Assembly: GCF_018991925.1 (NCBI RefSeq)
Contig: NW_024742658.1
Coordinates: 5,001 to 69,000, forward strand
DNA length: 64,000 nt
From: Homarus americanus
Taxonomy: Eukaryota; Arthropoda; Malacostraca; Decapoda; Nephropidae
Direction of reading: 5' to 3'
This document shows, in pieces, positions 23,411-34,140 of the stretch; positions within the stretch are counted from its first letter, which is position 1; each line of letters begins with the position of its first letter. The position numbers and the translations under genes are program-made. The notes beneath the pieces were generated by a model, which was not told the origin of the DNA, did no database searches, and worked only from the letters and a program-made list of their open reading frames with translations.

Positions 23411-24880
23411 TTAAGCTGTAGTTTGAGAACCATTGTTCTTCAAAACTTTGACACAAAACATGGTAATAATTGGGGCTATCCTCTCAGATAGGGAGGGCAG
23501 TCCGAGCTCTTTCCTCATTTTTACAATTCTGGTTGATTTTGGGCAACCTAGGATGATGCGCATGGCTTCATTTTGCACTACCTCAAGGCTGTTGAGTTGT
23601 TTAGGCGGAATAGTCACAAGATGGAGAGCATGATAGTCAACTACAGAACGAATGAAGTGAAGATAGAAAGTACGAGCATAGGTGATGTTAATTCCATAGC
23701 CCTTGCCAACAAGGGTTCTGAGGGGTTTAATGCGCTGCATTAGTTTGTCACGAAGGTTGCTGACAAAGTTTGCATCATTCACACAAATTCCAAGATATTT
23801 ATAGGAGCTACATAGTTCCAAGGGCATGCTGTTAATGTTATATTCAAGAGGCAGAGGGTGAGCAGGACGAGGATTGAGGAACCTCATCTTGTCAACAGAT
23901 ATTATGAGACCGCATTCAACAGTTCTCCGAGCAAATACATCCAGCAAGGCTTGGAACCTGAGTTTGGTTTGTGTCATAATGCAGATATCACCAGCATAGC
24001 ATATTACAGCTTCGTTTGGCTGAACTGGAATGTCAGCAATAAGCTTGTGCATCAGTATATTAAAGAGCATAGGACTTAACACTCCTCCCTGAGGCGTGCC
24101 CAGCTCAAATGATCTCATTCTGGTACTTTTAACTCCCCTAAACAGAACACTGGCATACCTGTTGGACAGATAACCCTTTATCCATGTCAGGAGGTTACCT
24201 TGTATGCCAAAATTAGCTAGTTGCTCAAGTATAATGTCTCTATTAGCTACATCAAAGGCTGATTTAAGGTCTATGAAGGCTGTTTGTGTCTTATCTTTTG
24301 AGTGAACAAGATATTCTGCAAAGCATGTCTGTGTGCTACGCCCGGGCATGAACCCGTACAGATTAGGGGCGAGTTTGTCTTTGACTTGAAACTTGAGACG
24401 GTTTAGAACAACCCTTTCAAGGACTTTACACATACAGGATGTAAGTGAAATTGGCCTGAAGTTTGGAGAATTAGCTTTAGGGATTGGAACTATGTTTCCA
24501 TGAGTCCATGTCTTAGGCAGAATACCCTGTGTGAGGCTCATTTGATACAGGTCAAGCAGTGGATGGTTAGGAATCTCATTCAACAATCTCAGGGTGTTAT
24601 AGGTTATGCCATCCTCACCAGGGGAGGATGACTCGCCTTTCATTAGTGCTGTTGTTAGTTCGTGGTGCGTTATAGGAAACTGGTCGGGAAGGTCTGGTGA
24701 GGAACAGGCTATTTCAACATTGAAGCCCCTATTAATGTGTGAGGTGTTAAGATATTGTTGTATGTTAGGAGGCAGGGAAGTGATTCGTGACACACTAGAC
24801 CATATTCTGCATATTCTGCAGGGCTGTGATGAAGCTGGACTGGGGTGGGTGACTTGGTAATGGCTCGAATTTTGTTCCAC
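23411..24880 (-). pseudogene. LINE ORF2 reverse transcriptase domain, YADD changed to YAGD
   Basis: A 489-codon block with the canonical RT blocks: FRPISL (141-146), GFMPGRST (176-183), AFIDLKSAFD (201-210, first catalytic Asp), GTPQGGVLSP (261-270) and the catalytic box CYAGD (294-298). In the last the second Asp-pair position is Gly: codon GGT at 23992-23990 instead of GAT/GAC. A YLGICV block follows. The sequence between the endonuclease block and this one is in another frame (24993-24709), joined by a frameshift near 24800. The block ends with an in-frame TAA at 23411-23413, directly followed in the same frame by the RNase H part. Loss of the Asp should abolish polymerisation even without the other lesions. 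Confidence 0.9.
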
Positions 24881-25125
24881 ATTTCTGCTAAAGTGGTTGT
24901 TCTATTAATCCCCTGTAAGAATTGTTCCCAATAGGTGTTTCTCACCTGACCTTTGAGTTCACGAAATTCTCTGTTAGCTTTGAGGAATGCCAAAAGGTTA
25001 TCACTAGTTTTATTTTGCTTATAAGTGTTGGCAAGCTGTTTTACATTCTCTCCTTCTTTGGTGAGGATGGGGTCATGTGTCCACAGAGGTGGTTTAGTGC
25101 TGCCCCCCTTCCTCCTTGACTTAAC

Positions 25126-26076
25126 CTAGGTGGTATAATATGTGGTAATGACATTTGCAAGATCACAGCAAAATTCATCCACTGACCCAGGTGTATATCC
25201 AGCATACCATCTGTGGATGTAGGCGTTGAAGTGCAGTTTAAGATTATCTGGGATATAAATTCTGAGCTTAGGAAGGGGTTCACACTTGACATCAGCAACA
25301 GTGTATTCAGTAAGTATTGCATAATGATCACTGACTAGGTGGTCTGAGATGACCTTAGCCTTGACATTACTGTCTACTAGGTTATACCCAATCACATAAT
25401 CAAGTCTGCCCCCCATCAGATGTGTCACTTTGTCTGTGTCGTATACAGTGATATTATGATTATTGATGTAATTCACGAACACCCTCCCATTAGAGTTACA
25501 CTGGACATCACCGAGGACAGTGTGACGAGAGTTAAAGTCACCCATACACAGCATAGCACTGTTACCTGATGGCTTTGGTAACACGTCCGCTCGCAGTTCA
25601 CTACACCGAACATAGATGTTATACAGCGAAAATTGACTGTTTGCTGTCTTTACTGTAAATTGTTGATAGTAAATACTTTCATTATTGTGAGTTTTAATCC
25701 ATTTACAGACCAGACCATTCTTTACATAAGTGAGCAGGCCACTTCCTGCTCCACTATTATATGCTGTAAACCCAGCTATCCTGGGTGCAACTTTCTTCTG
25801 GGTGCTGGACGTGTAAGGTTCTTGTAAACCAATTACATCAATGTCAAAAAGTTTAACAAACCATTGTAGGTCATTAATTCTGCGACTAACACTCCGGATG
25901 TTCCATGAAATGAAGCTAAGCACTCGTGTTACTTTTCCCATCTTGCATTTAACGTAGAGTCGCACGCTGGCTTCATAGATCAGCCTGACCAATAAGCTGA
26001 CCATTCCAATTTCTGTACCTCTGGATTTCCTGATAATGTTCTTCACAGCCCTTATTCCAGTAGGATTTTTATACAC
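25126..26076 (-). pseudogene. LINE ORF2 endonuclease domain (AP-like)
   Basis: This 316-codon block carries the ordered motifs of apurinic-type LINE endonucleases, which nick target DNA to prime reverse transcription. WNIRS lies at residues 58-62, LQEP at 84-87 (catalytic Glu), GDFNSRH at 179-185, RLDYVI at 224-229 and SDHY at 249-252 (catalytic Asp-His). The real start may be the internal Met at residue 46 (MGKVTRV). The block ends at an in-frame TAG (25126-25128). The same frame then continues with further LINE sequence, so this is a nonsense mutation, not the true end. All endonuclease motifs look intact. Confidence 0.85.
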
Positions 26077-27640
26077 GGTTCCTTCATCAGCCCCGCGAGT
26101 TCCTCCTCCGTAAACAATGGAAAACTTACAGGGTCATGAACAGTCTTCAGACCTGGGACTATTATAGAGACCACGCTGGCAGTCTGGGGCTCATTCTCCC
26201 CATCCATGCTTCCATCACTATCGGTCTCGCTCTGGCTACTCACCCTCAAGTTGGCATCATTATGAGAGGAGGCACCAGCTCCTTCAGAAGCTCCACTAAC
26301 ACTATCACTGTCATTGTTCACTAGTACACTTACTTGGCAGGCTTTAGCCTGACCTGCATTGGCTAACGAAGGAGAGTCACTGTACCTTTTGACTTCAGGT
26401 GGTGGAGGCGATCCGAATCCGGCCGCATTGACATCACTGAGTGGGACTGCTATTGTGGATGGCGGCGACCTCCCAGGACAACTGGGGTGCAAGGCCGTCA
26501 CACCCTCCTCCGTGGACCTGGGACACTGCCCCCTGGGTGGGGAGGTGTTGCTGTTGATTTCAGGTGCTGGAGGCGACCCCCGCAGTGTTGCTGTTGGCTT
26601 CATTGAGTGGGACCGCTTTTGTGGGTGGAGGCGGGCTCCCAAGGCAACCTGGATGCCAGGCCGTCACACCCTCCTCCCTGGACCTGGGACACTGCCCCCT
26701 GGGTGGGGAGGTGTTGCTGTTGATTTCAGGCGTTGGAGGCGACCCTGTAGCGTTGGCGTTGGCGTCACTGAGTGTGACCGTTATTGTGGGTGGAGGCGGG
26801 CTCCCAAGGCAACCTTGATGCCAGGCCGTCACACCCTTCTTCCTGCATCTGGCACACTGCCACTCAAGAGGGGAGTCCTGCTCTCTCCCCTCCTGAGAGG
26901 CACCTTCCTTGATGGGGCAGCTGCTTGTGCTATGCATTCGTGCGCAAAAGCCGCAGGTGGCTGGCTTGTGACAGTATTTTGCCACATGATTGATCCCGCA
27001 GCAGTTGTAGCACACCACAGGGGGAGGAGTCCACCGACTGATGTTACTAGGGGTGCCGTACGTGCTGCCAAAGAAGCAGTACTCCTCAGGAGGTGGTTCC
27101 TTCCTTTCCCAAACAATGATGATCCTACTAAGTTGTGCACCATCCTTATAAAGTCTTCTTGCACTGTGGACGCCCTGAAGTGACAGAGCTCTCTTGGGGG
27201 GAATACCCTTGAGGAATTGGGTGACAAGGTATTCCTTCATTTTTTTGGGTCGAACAGGTTCATCTCGCTTAATATGCTGTATTGAGCCGACCTTTCCATC
27301 AATGAAGCGTTGGATAGCTTCCGTCTCCTCTCGGCCTACATAGACAAAACGAGGGGTGTTACCTAGCACGACAACATTCAGCTTAGCCATGCCATAATCC
27401 TTATTCAGGGCGGTCAACCAATTAATCTTCATCAAATTGGTTACGTTCTCGGGGAAGGCAAGGTGCATGTACTTAGCCCCTATTGGCTCTCCTCTGCTTC
27501 CTTCCCTGGGTCCTCATTTTGCGTTTCTGCTGACGTGTCTTAAACTTCTGAAAGCCAGCTTCAGTGTCGCCATGACTGTCCTCTTCATCTTCTTCATCAA
27601 GGACATAGGCAGAGCGCCGCCCAGCGATGACTCCTGCCAT
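26052..27640 (-). pseudogene. LINE ORF1 (Gag-like RNA-binding protein), two frameshifts
   Basis: The likely start is ATG at 27640, opening an acidic then Lys/Arg-rich N-terminus of about 55 residues. It shifts frame near 27478 into the long frame 27468-26560. In that frame, CCHC knuckles are visible: CYNCCGINHVAKYC (residues 153-166), CGFCARMHSTSSC (172-184) and a longer CARC...HQGC motif (205-220). The last region is followed by Pro-rich tandem repeats of 55 residues. A C-run one base too long (26577-26581 on the plus strand) shifts the frame into 26642-26052, which finishes the protein with an acidic tail ending near FTEEELAGLM. ORF1 proteins of this type package the LINE RNA. Spacing to ORF2 is an overlap of about 25 bp. 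The three 165-bp repeats inside the gene are unusual. Confidence 0.8.
26430..26885 (-). repeat. Three tandem 165-bp repeats inside LINE ORF1
   Basis: The marker AGGCCGTCACACCC (plus strand) occurs at 26492, 26658 and 26823, with periods of 166 and 165 bp. The one-base difference is the extra C that breaks the frame. Each unit encodes 55 residues with an E/KKGVTAWHxGC-like motif followed by a Pro-rich linker. Only the most N-terminal unit keeps both Cys of the CxxC pair; the others read CPRS. Confidence 0.85.
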
Positions 27641-27660
27641 GGTTAGATTTAGATGGAGCG

Positions 27661-28618
27661 GAGAGGTGACAGGTTGGACTGCTGTGTCCAGGTAGTAGGG
27701 GCATACGTGCGCGCGTGGGTGTGTAGGCTACCCCCCCCCCCCCCCCAAGGGCGACCATCCATACGTCAGAATGATACACTATGGACAAGAATTTGTCACA
27801 CCAAGCACTTGTTTATATATCCTTGGCACAAATAACCACTATTTATATGGTCTCACTGGTGTAATATCAGTTATATATACTCATTTGGTTCGTCGAGACC
27901 CTACATGAAGTGTCCGTTACTATGGTGGGGAGGCGACCGCATGGGAGCGCTCTCGGTCCCATAGGGGCGAGAGTCTCGAGACCACCCCTGTCAAAGTAGG
28001 CCTATCGACACTGACCTTGGTTCCGAGCCTCGCGTTATTCCACTGACCCAGCGCCGCCAGGTCACCACACGGAATATTTACAATTTATGCCGTAAGGGAT
28101 GAGAAGAAACCTTGGGTGGCAATGCTTTGGGTGACTTCAGATATTCATCGACACATTGTTAAATTCTCGCTCCCACACATCGAGTATGTCCCCACCAATA
28201 ACACTTTTGATCAGGGAGGACACTCCACGACACCCACGCCGCCAAGCACACACACATCCTTGACCACCGAAGGGTCAAGACGCACCTGGCGCTCCTCTCG
28301 GAGCAGCCAGGTCAACTGTTAAGTTGGCCCCTACCAACTCCCTCCCCTGAACCCTCCTCCCCACCGGAATATCAACAAGTTCTCGCCAGAAGTTACAATT
28401 TCATTTAGGAAAGGAATGGAACCAGTGTTAAACAGAGGTGAACAGTGGTGAACAGTGCTTAAGTCAGTGAGAACAACTCAACAGTAACAGTCGTACCCAA
28501 GTTAACCTTCACACAGTGAGGTCCCAGGTACCCAGTGATAACGGCCCGTGAGACCCAACAACCAGCGATGTGTTAATCCGTCTACGATAGGAAGGCCTGG
28601 GACCACACCTCACTCATA
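27661..28618. other. Spacer with a poly-C run, no gene seen
   Basis: It may include the LINE 5' UTR at its left end. It contains a C-run of about 17 at 27730-27746. No recognisable coding sequence. Confidence 0.45.
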
Positions 28619-28965
28619 TAACACCATCTGTGAGGGAATTACTACACCACGTGAGGCCCCTCATAACACCATCTGTGAGGGAATTACTACACCACGTGAG
28701 GCCCCTCATAACACCATCTGAGAGGGAATTACTACACCACGAGGCCCTCATAACACCATCTGTGAGGGAATTACTACACCACGTGAGGCCCCTCATAACA
28801 CCATCTGTGAGGGAACTACTACACCACGTGAGGCCCCTCATAACACCATCTGTGAGGGAACTACTACACCACGTCAGACCCCTTATAACACCATCTGTGA
28901 GGGAACTACTACACCACGTGAGGTCCCTCCTAACACCATCTGGGAGGGAGTTACTATACTACGTG
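28619..28965 (+). repeat. 45-bp minisatellite (about 8 units) with E-box motifs
   Basis: Unit starts at 28621 and 28666 give a 45-bp period. Each unit contains ACACCATCTGTGAGGGAA and CTACACCACGTGAGG. CACGTG, a palindromic E-box, is intact in five units and altered in three. Because 45 is divisible by three, frames stay open on both strands (119 codons plus, 75 minus) without implying a gene. The last unit is the most diverged. Confidence 0.92.
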
Positions 28966-29078
28966 TTTGCTGTTCAACACCTTCAATAATCTGTATGTTC
29001 ACTGTATGTTCCTTTACCTTTCTCTAATGAAGGCTTTTGTTAAACCACCAATGTATGTAATAAGTCATTTATGCCCAA

Positions 29079-29148
29079 TGTATATTTTCAGCCTTCGGGC
29101 TGCAGAACTTTTTCAATAAACCGTCAATTATTATTATTATTATTATTT
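29079..29148 (+). mobile_element. LINE 3' tail fragment, copy 2
   Basis: TGTATATTTTCAGCC, TTCG loop, GGCTG, then TTTTTCAATAAACCGTC and (ATT)n. It matches the tail of the LINE at 37979-39786 and the fragment at 11401-11475, but on the plus strand. CAGCC (29089-29093) and GGCTG (29098-29102) form a 5-bp stem with a TTCG tetraloop. Confidence 0.7.
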
Positions 29149-29714
29149 TACCCACAGCTCCTGAGTAGTAAATTTAACTTACCGACGACTATGGTGTACT
29201 GTACTATCCTGGATTCAGATTCCATCGTGCTAACAATGTTGCTGGATTTTTTTTCAAGCGTTGTAGCCGAACGAACATATAATTATGTTGCCTGATTAAT
29301 GTGCGCTTGTCATGGGTAACACTGTACCTCAGGGCCTCGACAATATGAATTACATCCCCGACGTAAAGTTATAACGAGGAGTTCCGAGTCATTTTGAGGG
29401 ATGGGAACATTCGCCTTCTTTCTTTTGTCGCTTGTCATAACTCTTAATTCAACGATCATTAAAGTTACATAATTCAAAAGCAGTGAAAGTTTTCCTGTCT
29501 CCTCCTCATTGCATGAATTTTGTTGCAGGCAAGGCAGTCCCTCCTCCAGTGCCACGGAAGATGTTTGTTCTGTATGGTGTTCAAGCCTATTTAACCTACA
29601 GGACAAGTTGAGCAATATTACTACAAATGTCATTATGATATACAGTATTGAGCAATTGTGTTATGCATACATTGAATCTTAACTAAAAACAAAAATTATT
29701 AAATATTTTTATGC
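29149..29714. other. Unique DNA, no gene seen
   Basis: Short frames on both strands (up to 107 codons, minus, 29310-29633) with no recognisable motif. Confidence 0.4.
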
Positions 29715-29890
29715 TAATATTTTATTTTGGACTTGATACCTTTTCCGAACATTTTTGTATCGTCTGCTGATTTCAAGATGTGGGTTGAGATATTTTCGGC
29801 AATATGGTTGATGTAGAATACAAAGAAGGTCGGCTCTAAAATGATGCCTTGCGGTACTCCACTTTATAATTCCTGTCGTTCAACGTGGTT
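29715..29890 (-). mobile_element. Degraded CR1-type reverse transcriptase fragment
   Basis: Minus-strand translation from about 29885 reads SGVPQGIILEPTFFVFYIN, then HIAENISTHIL, then KSADDTKMFGKGI. These are RT blocks of CR1-type LINEs (SGVPQGSxLGPLLF..YIND and KFADDTK). The Phe before ADD is Ser here, and a stop follows within 10 codons of the end. Only about 60 codons remain. It could come from the same clade as the fragment at 17040-17466, although the two do not overlap in the protein. Confidence 0.7.
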
Positions 29891-30000
29891 TAGTTAATTC
29901 CAGTTTTCTACGAATTATACAATTAGATTAGATTTTCATGGTTAGACTTGCCTGTGAGTCTTGGCTGAATCTTTTTTTATAAATCTTTGTAAAGAGAGTT

Positions 30001-30003
<3 letters not shown>

Positions 30004-30050
<47 letters not shown>
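30004..30050. repeat. (AC)n microsatellite
   Basis: Pure AC tract of about 47 bp. Confidence 0.97.
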
Positions 30051-30052
<2 letters not shown>

Positions 30053-30189
30053 ATATAGATACCACTTTCTTAGGCATTTAATTCGAGAATATTTTTACCT
30101 TTTTTACCAATTAAATATCTCCATCCTGTCCAGTAATTACAGTATAACCGACCTCCAGACCGTATAATCTTTAGCTTCCATTAAATGCC

Positions 30190-30716
30190 ATCCCTACTAC
30201 TGTCCATCACGCCTACTGTCCATCCCTACTACTGTCTATCCCTACTACTATCCATCGCTACTAATGTTCATCCCTACTACTGTCCATCGCTACTAATGTT
30301 CATCCCTACTACTGTCCATCGCTACTAATGTTCATCCCTACTACTGTCCATTGCTACTAATGTTCATCCCTACTACTATCCATCGCTACTACTGTCCATC
30401 GCTACTAATGTTCATACCTACTACTGTCCATCGCTACTAATGTTCATCCCTACTAATGTTCATCCCTACTACTGTCCGTCGCTACTAATGTTCATCCCTA
30501 CTACTGTCCATCGCTACTAATGTTCATCCCTATTATTGTCCATCCCTACTACTGTCCATCGCTACTAATGTCTATCCCTACTACTGTCCATCGCTACTAA
30601 TGTCTAACCCTACTACTGTCCATCCCTACTACTGTTCATCCCTACTAATGTTCATCCCTACTACTGTCCATCCCTACTACTGTCATCCCTACTACTGTCA
30701 TCCCTACTCGGTCACA
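30190..30716 (+). repeat. 16/32-bp minisatellite
   Basis: The 16-bp unit CATCCCTACTACTGTC alternates with CATCGCTACTAATGTT, giving a 32-bp higher-order unit over much of the array. The final part switches to CATCCCTACTACTGTC alone. Confidence 0.92.
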
Positions 30717-30858
30717 ATGAATGGCAGTTTAGGACGGGAGGACAGTCAACCCTCTGAGGCTTCACCTCCCCCCTCGTTACAGAAATGACGGTCTTAACGT
30801 ATCATGTATTTTTCAGCCCCATATAAATCCAATACCCTATTATTGTTATACTCAAAGG

Positions 30859-30994
30859 AGGCTGTTTCCCCTATGAGGCTGTTTCCCCTAGGAGGCCGTT
30901 TCCCCTAGGAGGCCGTTTCCCCTAGGAGGCTGTTTCCCCTAGGAGGCCGTTTCCCCTAGGAGGCCGTTTCCCCTAGGAGGCCGTTTCCCCTACA
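30859..30994 (+). repeat. 17-bp minisatellite (8 units)
   Basis: Eight near-identical GAGGCCGTTTCCCCTAG units, with CTG replacing CCG in some. Bounded by unique DNA. Confidence 0.93.
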
Positions 30995-31747
30995 ATACAC
31001 TATCCGATTCGACAACTGGAATTCTCAATCTTCTTTCCACAAAATTATGACTTCTATAATTCTAAAACCAATGCTACTCGACGCCTTTCAACAGCAGAAT
31101 AAAATTATTATTCTCCAATTAGTGTTTCCTCATTTATGTTTATTATCCTTTTCTAGAATTGAGAAATTGAGAGGGCGGATTGTTCCTTGTATAGCTCGGC
31201 AGACACACACACACACACACTCTGTCACTCTTCCATTTACCTGTCTATGTTTACCTGGTTCTCAAATGTCATTCTATATTCTTTCTTTATTCCTGCTTAG
31301 CTTTCACATACCCTGCTTCCTCTTCTCTCAAATTATCTTATCTATTCTTTCCTAAATACTCCTTCACATACCTATTCTTCTCTTTAGTCTTTCGATACCA
31401 ATTCACTTTTTTTTTTATCCCCCATATTTTCCATATTTTGTTTCTTCGGGCACCTTTACGAGACGAAATTCAAATGGTATGGAAATGACTTCTCCTCACA
31501 TCATAATGACACGTCCCACACAAACAGCGGTTCCAGTGTGTGTGATGGTTCGATGAAACGGTTCCCTCCCCTCCGTTCTCTCCTGCTGGTGGTCGGGAAA
31601 TTGGTCTACGTGCTGTGGTTCCTCAATGACGATGCTTTTCACCTTTTCGTATGCGTGGCGTTGACCTGGTGGGCTTAATTTTTTGTGTCGAGTTGTGTTT
31701 TTGTTTAATGTTGTTGTTGTGGTAACTTTGGAGTGCTAAACATGTCA

Positions 31748-31810
<63 letters not shown>

Positions 31811-32205
31811 AAGTTCATGCATTAGTATTCTGATGCGAATAATACAGACAAATGTTATATGAATACACGTCGTTTAGGCTGGATTTATGTCTAGACGACT
31901 CTTAAGCTGTTTATATGGTCCTTATAGAACCCCCCCAACACACACACGTCACTCACCACCACAAGAGAAAAAGAAATTCGACTAAAGTGAGGGAGACTGT
32001 AAACCATAAAGGCTCCCCCATAAGTCATCAAATATCATATCGTCTCCCAGGATTGTGAGTATCAGGAGGCAACCAGCCGCCAGGGGCACTTGTGGTATCT
32101 GCTGCTGTCACGTATAATTGACACCAATTAGAGATTAATTAAACTTGGTTGATATTGCGTGACTACGAGGAACATCACTGGGTTAAACTGTAATCATTAC
32201 CAAGA
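30995..32205. other. Unique DNA with (GT)n, no gene seen
   Basis: Contains (AC)n at about 31202-31220 and a long (GT)n at 31751-31807. No supported coding sequence. Confidence 0.5.
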
Positions 32206-32450
32206 TGGGAGGGGGGGGGGGGGGTAGGTGGTTGAGGAGGAGGATGGGAAGGAGGTGGAGGATGTGAAGTTGGTGGAGGATGTGTAGGTGGTGGAGGATG
32301 TGTAGATGGTGGAGGATGTGGTAGAGAAGGAGGTGGTGGTAGAGGAAAAGGTGGAATAGGAGGATGTGGTAGAGGAGGAGGAGGAGGTAGTGTTGGAGGA
32401 TGTGGAAGTAGTGCAGAATGCGGTAGAGTAGGAGACGGTTTAGGGGGAGG
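32206..32450 (+). repeat. G-rich GGA/GGT repeat
   Basis: Starts with a G-run of about 13 and continues with GGTGGAGGATGTG-type units of about 15 bp. Many closely spaced GG and GGG blocks make it a G-quadruplex candidate on the plus strand. Confidence 0.85.
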
Positions 32451-33105
32451 AGGATGAAAAGGAGTTGAAAGAGCTAAAGTTGTAAGAAAGCATCTAACTG
32501 GATGACTTAAAAGTTAAAGCATAAATATAACGTCTACGTTGACATTTAGATTACACTTTTGAGTAAGAAAGGGAAAAGTTTAACGTTGCTGTTGCCTCCC
32601 ACTACCAACACAAGGAGAATGGCGACGTAATGAAAAAATGTTTTTACACAACACCCGTGATGGTCACGAGAGTATCCGTTTAACTCCGTCACCGATGTAC
32701 ACTGACGATGTTAAATCAGGGTCGCTCGAATATGTATGTTTGCTTTAACTCACAAATGCAAAAATGATGAGGAAACAGCGTAAAAATGACTCTGAATTTA
32801 CTCAGGAAACGGAAAGTTTGGCCCCGCGTCCTGGAGCGCCGCGAGAGATTTGTTTTGTTTACATTCAGTTTGTTCCAGCAATATTTTCGGGACCCTAACT
32901 AGCGGTAACTTTTGTCTCTTTCATAGCGCAATGGTTCGTTCCTCTTAAAATCAGACAATGAAGCCCTGAAAACGTGCAAGTAAATTCAAAGTCTTTATTT
33001 TGGGGGTCCAGCGCCGGATCTGCATTCTTTACATTAAACGTTTGATAAAAATCACAAAATAAAAACTTACCATTATTAAGAATACGACCTTTAAGAGAAA
33101 ATTTT
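32451..33105. other. Unique DNA, no gene seen
   Basis: No recognisable motif and short frames only. Confidence 0.45.
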
Positions 33106-33116
33106 ACACACACACA

Positions 33117-33152
<36 letters not shown>
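33106..33152. repeat. Compound (AC)n-(CT)n microsatellite
   Basis: (AC)7 followed by (CT)n of about 33 bp. Confidence 0.95.
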
Positions 33153-33153
<1 letters not shown>

Positions 33154-33365
33154 TGCATCTATCACATATAAAAGGATTCGCACGATTTCATATCACACAA
33201 AGTCAAAATAATATTTCTACCGCAGAAAGATTTATTAACGCTGCGCCTCACAGTGCAGGTGTCCCAGAAAGTCTTTTGAGAGGTGAGGCAAGATTCTCGG
33301 CCTGCTCACACCCAGGGGAACCTACCAGACTTCTCATTATCTCGGAGAAAAATTTTACCAGTTTT

Positions 33366-34140
33366 TCCTTGAACCTTCCCTCCCTCTCTCTCCCTGCCCT
33401 CCTCCCCTCCCTCATCCACCCTCCTCGCCTCTTCCTCACTCCTGCCACTCTCTCTTTTTCTCACCCCTGCCTTTCTCTCCCTCTTCTTCACCCTGCCTCG
33501 CTCTTCCTGTTCTTCACCCTGCCTTCCTCTCCCTTTTCTTCACCCTGCCTCGCTATCCCTCTTCTTCTCCCCTGCCTCGCTATCCCTCTTCTTCACCCCT
33601 GCTTCCCTCTCCCTCTTCTTCATCCTGCCTCCCTCGCCCCCTTCTTCACCCCTGCCCTCCTCTTCCTCTTTTTCGCCCTGCCTCCCTCTCCCTCTCCCTA
33701 CCTCTCTTTCCCTTTCCCAAGACATTCCCCTCCTCTCTTCCTCACCTTGACGCTGCATCTCCCTCCTTCCCATATCCCCCCTCTTATCCTTGCCTTCTCA
33801 GCACGCTCTACCTTTCCTACTTCTCTCTCCACACAACTCATACTACTCATCACTACTATCCTTCCCTTCACACCACTACCCCCCAACTACCCTTTACTTG
33901 CAACTAACTACTTCCTCTGCCTCAACTATCCTCTCGCTCATCCCTCTCCCTCATCACTACCTCAACTATCTATCCTCCCTCTACCACTAGCACCCTCTCC
34001 ACTACCACAGCTATCCTCTCCTGCCACTAACACCCTCTCTCTCACCACTACCCTTGCTCTTCACCACTACCTCACTCTCTCTCACCATAACCCCTGCCCC
34101 TCACCATACCTCTCCCAGGCCACTACTAACTCACCTATTC
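33366..34140 (+). repeat. Pyrimidine-rich low-complexity tract
   Basis: About 770 bp dominated by C and T, including degenerate CTTCTTCACCCTGCCT-type repeats (33450-33720) and later CACTACC-type units. A 331-codon plus frame (33153-34148) spans it and encodes Ser/Leu/Pro-rich low-complexity sequence, which I do not accept as a gene. Confidence 0.85.

Larger units (their letters stand above)
22262..27660 (-). mobile_element. I-like non-LTR retrotransposon (LINE), nearly full length, inactive
   Basis: On the minus strand the order is ORF1 with zinc knuckles (27640-26052), then ORF2 with AP-type endonuclease (26076-25126), reverse transcriptase (24880-23411), RNase H (23404-22631) and a C-terminal Cys/His region (22644-22285). 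A two-ORF layout with an RNase H after the RT is typical of the I group of LINEs (I, Nimb and relatives). The exact clade is not settled here. ORF1 and ORF2 overlap by about 25 bp. Copy-inactivating changes are scattered: two indels in ORF1, in-frame stops at 25126 and 23411, frameshifts near 24800 and 22640, and a substitution in the RT catalytic motif. The 5' limit is uncertain. The 3' limit is near the start of the 94-bp-type repeats. Confidence 0.85.

Noticed and set aside
26359..27183. 274-codon plus-strand ORF rich in Gly/Trp/Arg
   Set aside because: Antisense of the LINE ORF1 tandem repeats; the minus strand carries the zinc-knuckle protein.
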